Under the pieces are notes generated by a model. That model worked only from the letters and a program-made list of their open reading frames with translations. It was not told the DNA's origin and did not search any database. Of a DNA stretch of 64,000 bases, positions 21,793 through 34,009 are shown piece after piece; positions within the stretch are counted from its first letter, which is position 1, and every line of letters starts with the position of its first letter. The stretch comes from Anthoceros angustus (lineage: Eukaryota > Streptophyta > Anthocerotopsida > Anthocerotales > Anthocerotaceae): positions 434,001 through 498,000 of the forward strand of contig MU008161.1 of NCBI GenBank assembly GCA_010909165.1. The letters are read 5' to 3'. A program made the translations under genes and the position numbers.

Positions 21793-23690
21793 TCTTACTA
21801 AAGGAGAAACCCGATCATGCAGTCACAAACCATCGAGGCAAGATTCAACTTCACCGCTTTGGGGAAACGGAGGCAGGTTTGTTTGAGTTTTTAAATGCTC
21901 CTTCTCGAGGCCACAAGAGCCGCTTTGATGTCCTTACGCACGGATAAAAAGGAACTGGGGCACTACACCCACAAGGTGTGGCTCATTTGAAGGATGGGTT
22001 AGTGGGTTTGCGACCTTATGTGCCAAGAGTACAAGTGGTGGAAGAATTGGTTGACTGCATCGAGATTGTCGTTATTGTCGAAAACCACATCGGCCTTGTT
22101 CGGACCGCCCTTGGAAATGGTTCTCCGTGTCAAGAGGAAGAGACACACCTTCATGTACCGATGAAGCTTTGCTAGAGGAAGACTGCTGAGGGAGCTTCCC
22201 CAACGAGATATGTACCGGAGCATATCAAAACATTGAAGGCAAGCAGCTGAAATGGCGCTGGTTGATATTGCAGAGATCAAGAAGGGAATGTTCCTGGCGC
22301 ATGCACCACCGACATACACAATGCACCTTTCCGGATTGGGAAAATGACGTGAGGTTGGATGCACCACAACCTCACTTTCTTATCCAGTATCGGACGAGAT
22401 CATACTGGACGTCTGAAGGCGGTATGTAGAGGAATATATACTACGAGAGCGCAAACAAGATGGGCCACCTTTGGGAAAAAGGGGAATAAGGTATTTTATC
22501 CCAAAACATACAGGAGGTCTATGTCATACTGATCATCCTTTATTACGGTTTTATTTTGAATGCGGAAACATTTGTATCGGTGGACAAAAAGCGATCGGGG
22601 ACAAATTGAGCGGTGCGATTCATACAACCGGTCAAAGTGTGGCGGAGGATAGCGATGACAATAATGGGGAATGGGCCAGCGATAATGAGCGTGAACTCGG
22701 GGGACGAATAGCTGGGTGGGGCGACCGGCTGAACCATTCTCATTAGGGGTTGTATGGATGTGGCTCCCACTTCACGTGTCCATTCGCCCATCCTTTCCAA
22801 CTTAATCGCGATGGAAGGGTGGGGGCGCGGCAGCGGCACCCCATTCCTCGTGTTCTTTGTAAGTGCATAACTTTATCCGAAATTGAAGTAGCTGCAATGA
22901 CGATTGCATATACCACGTGTTTAAGGCTGAGTATTGATGGACCGTGTCACGCGAATATGGTGCGTGTGATCAGCGGTTTGGGGGTAGTTGTGTGCAACAC
23001 CACGGCATGCAACATGACCCCCCTACTGCAAGGTTATGTTCTATGCCATTCCAAAGGAAGTGGTGACCATGCGTATATCAAACATGTGGAATGTGTCCTT
23101 GTGGACAATGGCGAGGGGGCGCCGGCCAGCCGCCGCCCCCTCGTGGAACATGCCACGCCGCACATCCACTGTTCAAAATTCATTCAAGGAAGGCGGTGCC
23201 CAAGTGGATAGCAAACATGTTCCATGTGACCTTCCACAATGGTGAGGAGCCAAGGAGGCGGCCGGCGCCCATCCTGCCTCCTGTGTTCAAGGATCACACA
23301 TTACACACAGGCAGGAAACGAAATTTTCTTCCCCATAAATATGTTGATGGTTTGAACACTGTCATGAGTGCATAACCCCCATAGTGGCGTTCGATTCGCG
23401 GTTACGATGTGTATTGCTTGACCGGCAAAGCGGTGTGCATTAGTGGGTCTTGTTTTGGCGACAAATGGTTAAGGGAAGAGGGTCACCCTTGGCGATCATA
23501 TGAACCAACAGGAAAACTCGTATGATCAAGAGCGGACCCTTTTTTCGGTATGGTTTCCAATAATAGCTGAACCCACAACTTTTAGACCCATCACCAACCC
23601 TCTTCAGCGGTTATTCACAAAAAACCCCCATCGAGGATATTCCCCCCCTTCAAAATTTATGGTGTTCTTAACAGTGTAGTTGTTGCCATT
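21793..23690. other. Decayed insertion sequence, no recognised gene
   Basis: Several short ORFs lie on both strands, none recognised. GC-rich islands with GGCCGGCGCC-like cores occur near 23118 and 23260, sharply different from their AT-rich surroundings. This is probably remnant transposon sequence. Confidence 0.35.
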
Positions 23691-24989
23691 TTGATTTCTG
23701 GACTTGATGAAGTCCTTATTCCTGATGTGGAGTACTTGACCATGGCACATGAAATTTGGAGTCAGCTTGAAGGCACATATGCTGTCAAGACTATGTTGAC
23801 CCTATGTGCTACAAAGCAGGAGTTGTATGCACTAAGGATGCGAGAAGGAGAGAGCGTGGCTGTCCACACCAGCAAATTTTGTCACCTTTGATCGTGCCTT
23901 AAACAGATGAATTCCATCATGACTGAAGAGGATGCAGTTGCACAACTATTGCTCAGCTTGCCTGCCTCGTATCAGACATTTGTCTCACTCCAAAATAGCC
24001 CTCTATCTGCAGCCGGTCATAGTTGATTAGCAGGTGCACAAGTCACTCTTACTTTGGAGAGCGTGATTGCTGCACTTTACCAGGAAGAGCAGAGCCGACT
24101 TCGACACAATTCCGGTGGCTCTGGCAAGATTCGAATAGACAAAGTCATGTATACCTCACGTCAGCGTGGAGGTTATGGGAGAGGGCGTGGCAGAGGAGGA
24201 AGCCGATTTCCCTCATCTGGATGACAACAACAGCAAACCTCCACTGCTGGTCCATCATCGACTTCAACAAAGAAACACAGTAGCATGGCGGTGCAACACT
24301 CCGGACATTGGGAGGGGCATGCAAAAAGAAGTGGAGAACCCGTCTAAACCTAAGCCCGGAGGTTCATTCTGTCACCAAAGAGAAAACTTCAAATGAAGGA
24401 GGCAAGGCTGTAGTTAAAATCTTTACCATCTGTCTCTCTTCATCACCAAGCGACCCTGCAAGCTGGTACCTCGATTCTGGCGCCACCGCGCATATCTGCA
24501 AGGATAAACGACTGTTCAGCAGTTACAAGGAGATTCACAACTCAAAGCAGTCTGTCCTACTTGGAGACGAGAAGAAATCAACCAGTCTCCCTATAAAAGG
24601 ATATGGTACTTGCCGTTTTCTCATGATTGACAATTCGGTTCTGCATGTCCCAGGGATACTCTATGTGCCCGATATGGCGAAGAACCTTCTGTCTATCAGG
24701 CTTTTGGCCATTCACCACAACCTGGAGTTTCGCTTCTTCGGGCTCCACTTGTGAAGTGTTCAGACGTGCCTCCAGCTCTTGTATCGGCATAGGCATTCCA
24801 GATGCTGACTTTTATCGTTTGGACGTCATCTGTGAAATGTCCTCCGATCTGGTTGCCACAGCAGCTACTCCTGTTGCTTACTTTCCACCAAGCGAACAAG
24901 CTATGTTATGGCATGCTCGTCTCGGGCATGTAAACAAGAATTCTCTAATTAAGATGTCCACTGGGGATTGCTATGCTGAGCCACTGCCA
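23691..24989 (+). pseudogene. Plus-strand copia gag, protease and pre-integrase remnant
   Basis: In order: gag (EIWSQLEGTYAVK, LRMREGESVAVH, then LLLSLPASYQTFV in another frame), a Gly/Arg-rich nucleocapsid stretch, the aspartic protease WYLDSGATAHI with LHVPGILYVPDMAKNLLS, and the GAG-pre-integrase block MLWHARLGHVN. Frameshifts separate the blocks. Its direction is opposite to the enclosing element, so it is a different copia copy. Confidence 0.85.
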
Positions 24990-26395
24990 TCATGTTTCAA
25001 GGATCTACCTTTATGGTAAACCCTTCACACTAGTCAGCGACCATCAGCCTCTCAAGTGGCTGATGACTAACCTGCTCGGCGAGGCGGGGTGGGCCATGAT
25101 TACCTGAATTATGAGTTTCAAGTTGTCCACCGGCGGAATCAAACACGAGAATCTTGAGCATCTGTCCGGAATCCCAGTGGCGTTGTGAGGATACTGGCGA
25201 AGCAAAGGCAAGATCTTTGATCCCCAGCGGCGATATTTTCCACGTGACTATGGTAGCCATGAATCTTGGGCAGTTGGAGGTGGGTGGTGGAGACAAAGCG
25301 GCCCAGGATGTGTGGGAGGATTCCCACTTGTGACCTTCTTGCACGGGCAGTTGAATCCATGGATGCGGTGAGCGAGAAGGCAGTGGAGTGACACTTCTCT
25401 ACTCTTGGCGAGATGGTCGGTGCTCTGGCGCCAAATGGAGTGGATCGTCTTGTCCACCGGTGGCCAGGGCGGTGATCCATCAGTGCACAATGACATGGGG
25501 CACTTTGGAGTCAGCGCACTGCTGTTTGCCTCATTTCTATTGATGCGGTATGCGCTCAAGTCAAACAGGTGGCTGCTGCGAGGAATGTGACAGGAAGAGC
25601 GTCCTTCACCATCACGGCACCCCAACTCCACCCATTGCGATCATGGGGTGTTTTTCGGATAGTCGTGTGATTTGATGGGGAGTTACGAACACCCAGCGGG
25701 AATGTATACATCCTTGTCATGATGGAGCATTTTCCAAGTGGGTAGAGGTGGTGGCGCTGCCCGAGACCTCGCGTATACAGCGCAAGCCTTCCTACGAATG
25801 TCTTTGGGGCGATTCGGCGGTTAGTGTTTGAGACCAAGGTTGAGTTGAGGAGTTTAGGATCTGCTGGCCCTCATTGATCAGAACGATCAGGGACCACCCT
25901 CAGGCGATGGTTTGGCGGGCGGATGGTTGAGACCATCAAGAAGGGGCTCGAAACTCTGTCTGCGGTTGCCCAAGGCCAAGTGGGATCTGTCACTCCCATA
26001 TATTGCCATGGGATCTGCGGAGCAAGCATGCAGCTCGCTCACTTGACCTACTTCTGCATTTGGAAGGAGCCAGTTCCATTGCCAAACAAATGTACGGTGG
26101 TGGACTTGGATGACCAGTGTGGGCAGTCATTGGACGGGGCTGCTCTCTTTGCCAAGCAATGCCTATGGCCATGGCCAATTTGCGCATTGCTCGACATCGA
26201 ACACTCCGCTATGCCCACACTCGAAGTATGGTTTTGCCCCAAGCTAAAGTTCGGTGGGGACTTCATGCCGGTGCAAACCAAGGATACCTTGGACACCACC
26301 GGCATGTGCTTTCACGGGTCAGGAGAATTCGGGAACCCAATGGGGTTGTCGTGCAATTTGCCACGGTACATGCTTGAGGCATGGGCACACACACT
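24990..26395 (+). pseudogene. Plus-strand gypsy RNase H, integrase and C-terminal remnant
   Basis: RNase H: YGKPFTLVSDHQPLKWLM, followed by a QVVHRRN-type segment. Integrase core near 25660-25790: VDLMG and MEHFSKWVEVVALPE when frames are combined. Integrase C-terminal region near 25920-26380: MVETIKKGL, AMPMAMANLRIA, TLDTT. Multiple shifts separate them. It may belong to the same gypsy copy as the RT fragment at 21553-21792, with the copia piece lying between. Confidence 0.75.
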
Positions 26396-29300
26396 ATTCT
26401 GCCAAAGGTAATTGTCAAACAATTCAACCACTTGTTTGCGGACTTAGTAACTCACAACCGACTACATGAACTATCATCACATCCTTTAGTGGCCGGTACG
26501 CAAAGCTAGCCCCTCTTGCCTTAAGGGGCTGCCATTTTGAGGCTCATGGTTTCATTTTGAAGCACCACTTTGTGGGAGGAAAACCCAGGGCTTGAGGCTT
26601 CCCCCTCTAGTGGCACACTTCATCGTTGGGTTTCGTCCCATGAGACTTGTGAAAGTTCGAGGCCTGTGATGATCGCTACTGCGAGACACAACTTCTCGAC
26701 CTTCTAAACAAGCAAGGCGCCCTCTACTCTCCCTCTTACAGTGTGCACCGCACCCTGCTCCATGACCTTACACAACACAATTGCAGGTCACTGGCGGCGA
26801 GCCTATCACGGGCGCCGGGGACCCCAGTCCACGCAATTTTCGTCCCTACTTCTAAGACCACTCTTCTCCACTCGGGGCGCTCTTTTACTTGCAGTTTGGG
26901 ATTAGGTCCCTTAGGCTGCACAGTGGCCTTCCACTAACACCTACACCTCTAATCCTCTACTCATCTCTCATCCTCTTCCTCCTATTCTAACCTCGATTCG
27001 GGCTTCTTGGACTCGCCCTTCTGCTGCAGGTCGCCTCCACCAGCAAGTTCTTCCTTGGGCGGTTGCTATGAGTTTGACACGGGCGAGAACCTCCGAGTCT
27101 TTCACATAGTCTACCCTCAAGCCGAGAGTTCACAGGCATTTGCCACACACCCAAAGCAAAGCAATTTCCACCATTCACAAGGGGCAACTCGTTTAGGCAC
27201 TTGCGGGAGCAAGTCCTCCACCAAGCACTCAGGACCATGACTTCCTCTCTAGAACTTGTTGGCTCACGGCACGAAATTCCTCTGTAATGGCAAAGGACTC
27301 GATGTGGGCGCAAGACATGATACTTTACTTTGTGAAATCCTCCTCCTCTTATAGGAGGCCTTCCACATACAACCTCCCTTAGGTGACCCTCTGCGGTCAC
27401 CTTTTCCAATATTTTATTATTTCCTACTTGACATTTAAGGCTGGCATCTAATCTATGCGATCCTTGGTAAATTCTATTCTAGTAACTTCACCTAAGATCA
27501 TCCTTGAAGGATGTGGTCTACCTATCCTTCCTATTCTTCCCCAAAGCTCATTTATGGTCATTGACCATTCTTAGTCCTTCACTGGGGTGGTGACGCCCTT
27601 GTGGATTGGCTCCTCGCCCTCCTTTTGCTCTGTCCCTTCCCGGATCTTGTCGCCTTCCTAATGTGTGGGGCAAGTACCATCTGCCCCTTCCTCCATCTCC
27701 ATGGGTGCGCCCTGTTCCTCTTCTCCGATCGCGCCTCGCTCAGGCGCCCTTTTCACTTGGCGCGCCGTTCATCGGCACCCCGCGGTAGTGGCGGACTACG
27801 GGGTGACTTACCATGGTAGATGCGGCCCCTCTCCTTCTTTCTTCTCCCATCGGTGATGTCTCCCAGGGTGAGTTCCTCTTGCTCCTTCCTTTGTTTGGTT
27901 TGTCCATACCTATCATAGCATGTCTTCAAAGAATCTTCCCCATGTCGTGATGTTGCCTAACTCTTTGGGCCTTCTTTGCGTTGGTCTCCTCTCACAGCCA
28001 GCTCCTCCCTTATCGTGGGTGGGAACTTCTCACCCTCCCCTTCCTCGGTGGACCGTCCTTAGTCTCCTCGGTGGGGTTGTCTCCCACCACCTCAGCTTCT
28101 CCTCCGGGGTATACTGGGACCCCGGCTCCTTCATCCTCGGCCGGGCCTCAGCCCGACTCCCAGGGCTCCTGCCCGGTGCACATGGTCGGACTAGGCGTGG
28201 TGGTCTACCGGTGATGCGGACTACCGTGGTGGTGGTCACCCGTGGGTTGACCCCCAGGTGGGCTTTCCCCCTCCTTGCTCTGCGCCATCTTCTACCTTTG
28301 GCTCGGCGCTCCTCATCTCGACTCCTCGGACTCCTCGGAGTCCATGTCGTGATGGCCTCATCAAAATCGGAGGCCTCCACTCTGCGACTCCTTCATCATC
28401 ATCATGAGGACCCAATGTCCTCCTCTTGGCCAAGCAAGACTCATTGTTGGCCTTCAAAATTCTATTGTGGAGGTGAGCCCCAAGCTATGATATTGCATTT
28501 GGAGATCATCAATCTCAGTGGGCACTCTCCATCTTCACACCTACCTTTGTAGGCGTCCCTTGAGGTGGTCAATTCCCCACCTTGACATGGAGGTCACATT
28601 CTCCTCCCTTGCTTCCTTGGTGGTTGGCCAATTTTGCACGAAGGGCATAATCGCCCAAAATCTTCTTCCTTACTACCGGCATTCTATGTACCACTTTCTT
28701 GTGGTACTCCTCCTCTGGACCTCTTTTTCCAAGTCCTCTAGTTGAGCAAGCCCTTCCCTCTCGCTTGCATCTTCTCGCGCTCCGGCTCTGCAATTCTTTG
28801 GTCTTGATTTGCTCCGTTCTCTCCTCCAAATTGCTGGGTCTTCTCAATTCTTCCTTCATGTCCGGATCTTGATGGCTTGGGTAGCCATCACTGCTCTGCG
28901 TCCATTTTCTTTGGACCGCTACCTTCTCCTTCCAGAGCCTCTGTTTTGCCCTTCGCTCTTGCTCTAATTGGGCAAAATGCTCCTTCTGTCTCCATGAGTC
29001 TTTTGGGTGGTTGCTCGGATCTCTTTCTTGTTTGAGCCAACCTTCCCTCCAAGACCTTCTCGCCCTTGATCCATAAGGTCGCGGAGCTTCTCCACCTTTT
29101 CAACTTGGCTGCCTTCTCGTCGGACTCCATGGCCTCCAATTGCCATTTGGTCCCACCTCTCCTCTGTCATCTCTTGGGCCTTTTCTTCCTCTTGGCATGC
29201 CCACAAGGGGTGCTGGTTCCTAGCCCCTTCAAATCCACGGTGAGTGCTTCACAAGCACTGCCAAATTCTCCTAGGGGCCCAATTCACCTTCTTCTTCTTT

Positions 29301-30669
29301 GAAATCTCCAGCTCTCAGCTCTCGGGCCATCGGCGGCGTGTGGGTCCCCTCACGTCGCCCCATCCGCTCTCCTGGCGGGTGATGGCGGCTTGGGCGCGCC
29401 GCGCCCTGTTCCTCTCCTTCCCTTCCACCGTGGGCCTCTGGCGTGGGGTGCGCCTGCGGTGGCTCCCCTGGCGGTGGTGCTCCCCACCAGTGGTGTGCTA
29501 CCTGGTGATGCTGCCAGGTGGTGCCTCCCTAGGGGTATGAGTGCCTCTTCCCTAGGCACAAAGGAGGTGGGGACTCCCCCACCCTTGGGGTATCACCCCT
29601 CAGTGGTCCTCCTCTCATAGACTACCATCGGCCTTCTTCGGCGGTCTTGCTCTCTCCTTCCCTTGCTCTTGTGGAAAGGATTCCCACGCAACCTTGTTGC
29701 CTCTACTTCCTCCCCTTGGTCATTCTTGTGGAGGTCGACCTCCCTCTTCCAATGCAAAAGGCAAGGCCTTTCAACCTGGAGATGGTGGATTATCTCAGAA
29801 GGATGCCAGCATCTTCAAGCTCCTTGCTTGTGAGGAAGTCCCTCGGTTTCCCACAAATGCACCAAATAGGTGCTGAGGTGGCCAAAAAGTCGGCGGCCTC
29901 GTCGGGGCCTCGGCAGCGCTCGTTGATTTTTTCGAAGCAGGTGGAATTTGGAGAATTGACCTATTGGTCTTTTCTTGAATTCAGTAAAATTTATTACAGA
30001 GAGTAGAAAAAACAATGCCATGTAGGGTGAAAATAATCCACCATCTATGTTGAAACCATGCTTGATGGGTAGAAAAAAAATAGCAACAGTGAATGCAGGG
30101 TACATCAAGATGAGCCGATTCTAATCCAGCCAAAATCGCTATATCTAGCGGTAAAACATATTCAATTAAATCGATTCATGCGAATCCGGGATATACAAAA
30201 AACCAACAAAGAAACCGCTTTGAGGTTTCGATTGCCTACGCGTGAAATTTTCACGTTTCTTGAGGATCTTATTCAAGCCCCACACTCTCACCTTTCATGA
30301 GACATGCAGTAGCAAGCAAGCACCAAACAAAGCTAACGACAAACTACGGCATACAAACAAAACAAAAGCTATATATAATAAGTCACGAGAAGCACACGAT
30401 CAAACAAGATTGGACACAAAGAATGGAATCTTGCGAGTGCCTACTATCAGTATTATCCGATTCTGACAGGATATTCTTCAAACGCCCAAACTCCTGCATC
30501 ATACCATTTCAAATTTAGGAGATGCGGATCAATTTTGCAACAACTCCTTTGACCAATATCTTTAGGAACGTGGTATTGACCGGCAAGACACAATTCCCTT
30601 ACAGCCACAACAAAAGCGTGCAGAGCCGTGAAGAATTCAAAACACTCCATTGGGCATGACAAGTATCGC
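26396..30669. other. 4.3 kb of decayed repeats, possible minus-strand coiled-coil ORF remnants
   Basis: No gene recognised. On the minus strand between about 29206 and 28236 several overlapping frames are rich in Lys, Glu and Arg (EKVEKLRDLMDQGREGL; ELRRPSNLEERTEQIK) and could be remnants of a coiled-coil ORF like the one in the gypsy element at 48.7-53 kb. The stretch 29950-30480 is AT-rich with no family match. LTR boundaries could not be found. Confidence 0.3.
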
Positions 30670-31092
30670 CTAGTTGGTCAATTTACACGCACTCAGCATA
30701 TTGGGCTGAGGCTATTGTAACTTCGACTTACATTTTGAATCGACTACTTACTACATCTCTCACAGGCAAGACTCCCTTTGAGATGTTTTGGGGCCGGTGG
30801 CCCTAGTATTCTTCATCGGGGAGAGCTCGCGATCTAATCACGCCATGTACCACAAGCCGCCAAAAGCGTCGAGAAACTTGATGAAGAACAAGACATGGGT
30901 ACTTACAGACTTGCCACCTGGTAGGAAAGCAGTCACTTGCAAATGGGTTTTCAAAACCAAGTTAATTAAATGCTGAGGGTGAGATTGCCCGTTATAAAGC
31001 TCGCCTTTGTGCTCGAGGTTTTACTCAAGTCCCTGGCCTCGACTACCAAGAGACCTTTTCACCTGTCGTCAGAGCACAAGAATGGACTGGTA
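30670..31092 (+). pseudogene. Plus-strand copia integrase end and RT start
   Basis: Combined frames give a YILNRL and TGKTPFEMFWG block (copia integrase C-terminal region), then KTWVLTDLPPGRKAVTCKWVF and [20 protein letters not shown], the first RT blocks. The RT stops abruptly near 31090 and resumes near 31690, with a minus-strand copia segment between. Confidence 0.85.
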
Positions 31093-31094
31093 TT

Positions 31095-31650
31095 CCTCCT
31101 CTACTGTAGCTTGCCAATGGTGGGCATCAGGACCAGAATAAGCCTCGTCCATAGAGGCAGGGTCAAGCAGAGGGGGAGAACCACCAGGTGTTGCAGTAGT
31201 GCAGAGGGGCGAAAGTCCAAGGAGGCATAGGGAGGTTCTGCCCATTGTGAAGGGGGAAGGCGAGTGCGAAGGGGATATCGTCTGGGTGGGACAACATCCT
31301 CCTCTGGAGCTGGAGGGTTCTCCTCGAGAACAGGAGGGTCTAAGTCCACACCAGGGTTGACTGGGTAAGGAGCCAGGGAATCAGGATCAAGGGGATCAGC
31401 AGGATCAGGAACTAGAACAAAATCAGGATCAATATACAGATTTTGGGTTGGGAGGTGAGGCCAAAAGCCTTGGGCCCGGGTGAGAAACCGATGGGATCTT
31501 CGGTGAGGCCCAGGCTGGATCGGGATCAGATCGATCGCTTGGGGCTAGAGGAACACCCTCCTCATCATCAGAGGAATCGGAGTCTGCGTGTATTCCAGAT
31601 CGATTAGAGGAACTGTAATTTCGAGAGGTTCCCAGCTCACGGGCCAAAAA
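31095..31650 (-). pseudogene. Minus-strand copia integrase-RT linker segment
   Basis: Minus-strand frames give an acidic Ser/Asp stretch (SDSSDDEEGVPLAPSD), a Pro-rich segment and PPRRYPLRTRLPPSQW. This is the typical 'RYPLR-R' linker that precedes copia RT. The orientation agrees with the 19619-41062 element, so it is probably that element's own internal sequence. Confidence 0.6.
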
Positions 31651-31689
31651 ACAACACTCACGCTGTTGCTTACCGAGTCATTGAAAGCT

Positions 31690-31940
31690 AAACCTAGAAT
31701 CGTGATCAAATGGATGTATGTACTGCATTTCTACATGGCGAGCTTGAGGAGGAGATATATATGGAACAACCTCAGGGCTATGTCGACAAGCGTTTTCCAA
31801 ACAAAGTTCTGAAGCTACTTAGGGCCTTATATGGCCTCAAGCAAAGTGCTATGCTCTGGAACAAGAAGTTAGATGAAGAACTCAAAGCACTTGGTTTAGT
31901 TGAGTCTGTGGCGGAACTCATATATTTGTGCTCAAGTTGA
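31690..31940 (+). pseudogene. Plus-strand copia RT middle fragment
   Basis: MDVCTAFLHGELEEEIYMEQ, then a KLLRALYGLKQSAMLWNKKL segment: the classic copia RT blocks around the first catalytic Asp. The frame breaks near 31930 before the YVDD block, which I could not find. It continues the RT that stops near 31090. Confidence 0.9.
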
Positions 31941-32225
31941 GGCTAAGCGCGCCTTAAGCATTCTTCTCGTGTCGGCAGGCCGCCATCGATGCTCGGCAGC
32001 ACGGTACTTTTTGCACCTTGCGCCTGCATACCCAACTTCGACGGTCATAAGATCAAGAAGCTCCTTAGTAGCAAGTTTGAAATGAAGGATGTGGGAGCGT
32101 TCTACTAATTTTGAGCGATGCTTGGTATGCCGAGATTATTGACTTCTTCACCGGCTAACATACTTGACCTCTGTCCCCCACTGCGTGGCCGGACATATGT
32201 CGATCACGGAACCTCCACAGAACCT

Positions 32226-34009
32226 TCACCTCTGAGAGGGAGTATATGCCTCCCGGGAATGTGCACTTGTCTGGTGGCTAAGCTTCTTTGTGTTTAAGGC
32301 TTTTGAGCGAGGAAAACATATCTGTTGATCATGGGTGTGACCAACCAGAGGAATCCCACCTTCACTTTTTCGAGCGTGCCCATATCCGAGCATGTTCAAA
32401 TATGCAAACAATAGCTGATTCTTGTTCTCCCGACATGTATTGTCAAGTTGCAAATACAACACTTTGGGCAGCACACCATCATAGTTGTGGATGACATCTT
32501 GAATGGCCGATAGTCAAATTGGCATCATTCCGGAGGTTGGCGTAGTGCAAAAAGCCGTGGCTTTGTGGGTGTAGTTGTGGATCATGCACCGACCACGTGA
32601 GCAATGCGGCATTCCTCGTCTAGGTTTTTGGCCACCTCAACATGTGCGGTAGCTCTCTTCTTCGGTCCATGCCATCGATACATAGTCAGCATATACTTAT
32701 GTGGTTCAACATAACTCTTGCTCCGGTGTTTTGTCATCTTCGCACGCTCGCTAACTGTGGGCGTCCAATCTTGTTTGATATTTCTCGCACATAACATATG
32801 CACACCGTAGTTGTGAGCCTTTAAAGTTGTCAACTTACAAGATAAAAACATAGTATGATGTCCAGCAATCATCGTGGCCAGCATCACTCCGACATGTGGC
32901 AATGTATGTCATGGACACCGACTTGACCTTCCTCCACCCTCTCCACCCTCGACGGACCTTAAATGATATAATGGGCGGAACACATTTGTCGAGCATTTCC
33001 AAGCCGGAAGGTCGTTACAAGGCATACTTGTAATGTGGTTGGGCGCCCACCGCCTCCCCTGACCTCATTCACCCGGTCGAGATGGTAATAGCGGTGCCTT
33101 GCATGCGGGCCCAAGCAATGTGATAGGCACATGCATGGGTTGCGAGCAGCCGGCCGGCCGGCGCCCGCATGACCAGGAACCCTCCTTAGATAAGGTACGA
33201 GGTGGGCGCGGTCGGCCGGCGCCACACATGTCCCATTGGCGGCACATACATATACACGCCATTGAGGGTTTGGCCCACATGGTCAACAACCCTCTGTATC
33301 TTTGGAAAGCAAGGGATAAGGATAACAATGTGTAACCTTGATCAACCTTTGAGATTGTATTTTATAGTTGTTTTCAATCCGGTAACGAGCAAGTAGAGAA
33401 TCATTGACTTTGGAATCTTTACCCCTGAAGTGCCCTTTCCATAGCTTCAAGAACCAGGCGTGGAGTCACTGCCGCGACCTCTTTGTTCACAATGCCGCCT
33501 ATATTCACTCCAAATTTCTAGTTTTGTGTATGTGTCGGGTAAGTTGAAGACCTCGATATTTGGAAGTCTCACCATGTTGAGGAAAGCATTGTCCATCCAG
33601 CTATTGCACTTAATGCATGGTGAGGCTGCTTTTGGATTCGCTCATAGCATCCACGGTGCATTGTGACTCTACTCTTCAACTCTTCATATGCTGGCCGAGG
33701 CAATACACTCTTGAGCAAGATCTAAAAGGATCCGGCCCCGGAAGATGAGTCACAACTTTGGCGTTACCGGATCACACCTTTGTGGATTCCAAAATGTTTC
33801 TGCTCGCCTCCATCCATCCGTAAATAGCGATATCGTTGTTCACGAAACCTTTCTTTTGTCAATCTGTGGAGACACATCTGATTGCAACATGCCTTTCCGA
33901 AATCAATGTTGATACTTTCGACTTCACATTTCCTCATTGAGACCCCCGCAGCTCGCCTCTTCTGGCACCGGACACTCGTAGTTTCTGCAGACACCAAAGT
34001 CTCACTCAC
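32226..34009 (-). pseudogene. DUF7869-like transposon protein, degenerate
   Basis: The minus strand reads, in order: a Cys-rich N-terminal block near 33990-33770 (KACCNQMCLHRLTKERFREQ, similar to the C-x3-CL and Rx2Y pattern of these proteins), an undiagnostic middle, then near 32474-32340 YLQLDNTCRENKNQLLFAYL and PLVGHTHDQ. The pair 'LQLDN-x3-RENKN' and 'VGHTH(E/D)' is the signature of the DUF7869 family, found in large plant and animal ORFs thought to be mobile. Stops and shifts separate the blocks. Confidence 0.6.

Noticed and set aside
29950-30480. Possible plastid DNA insertion (AT-rich, hydrophobic reverse frame)
   Set aside because: The frame MMYPAFTVAIFFLP does not match any plastid protein I can recall, and no neighbouring plastid gene is seen.
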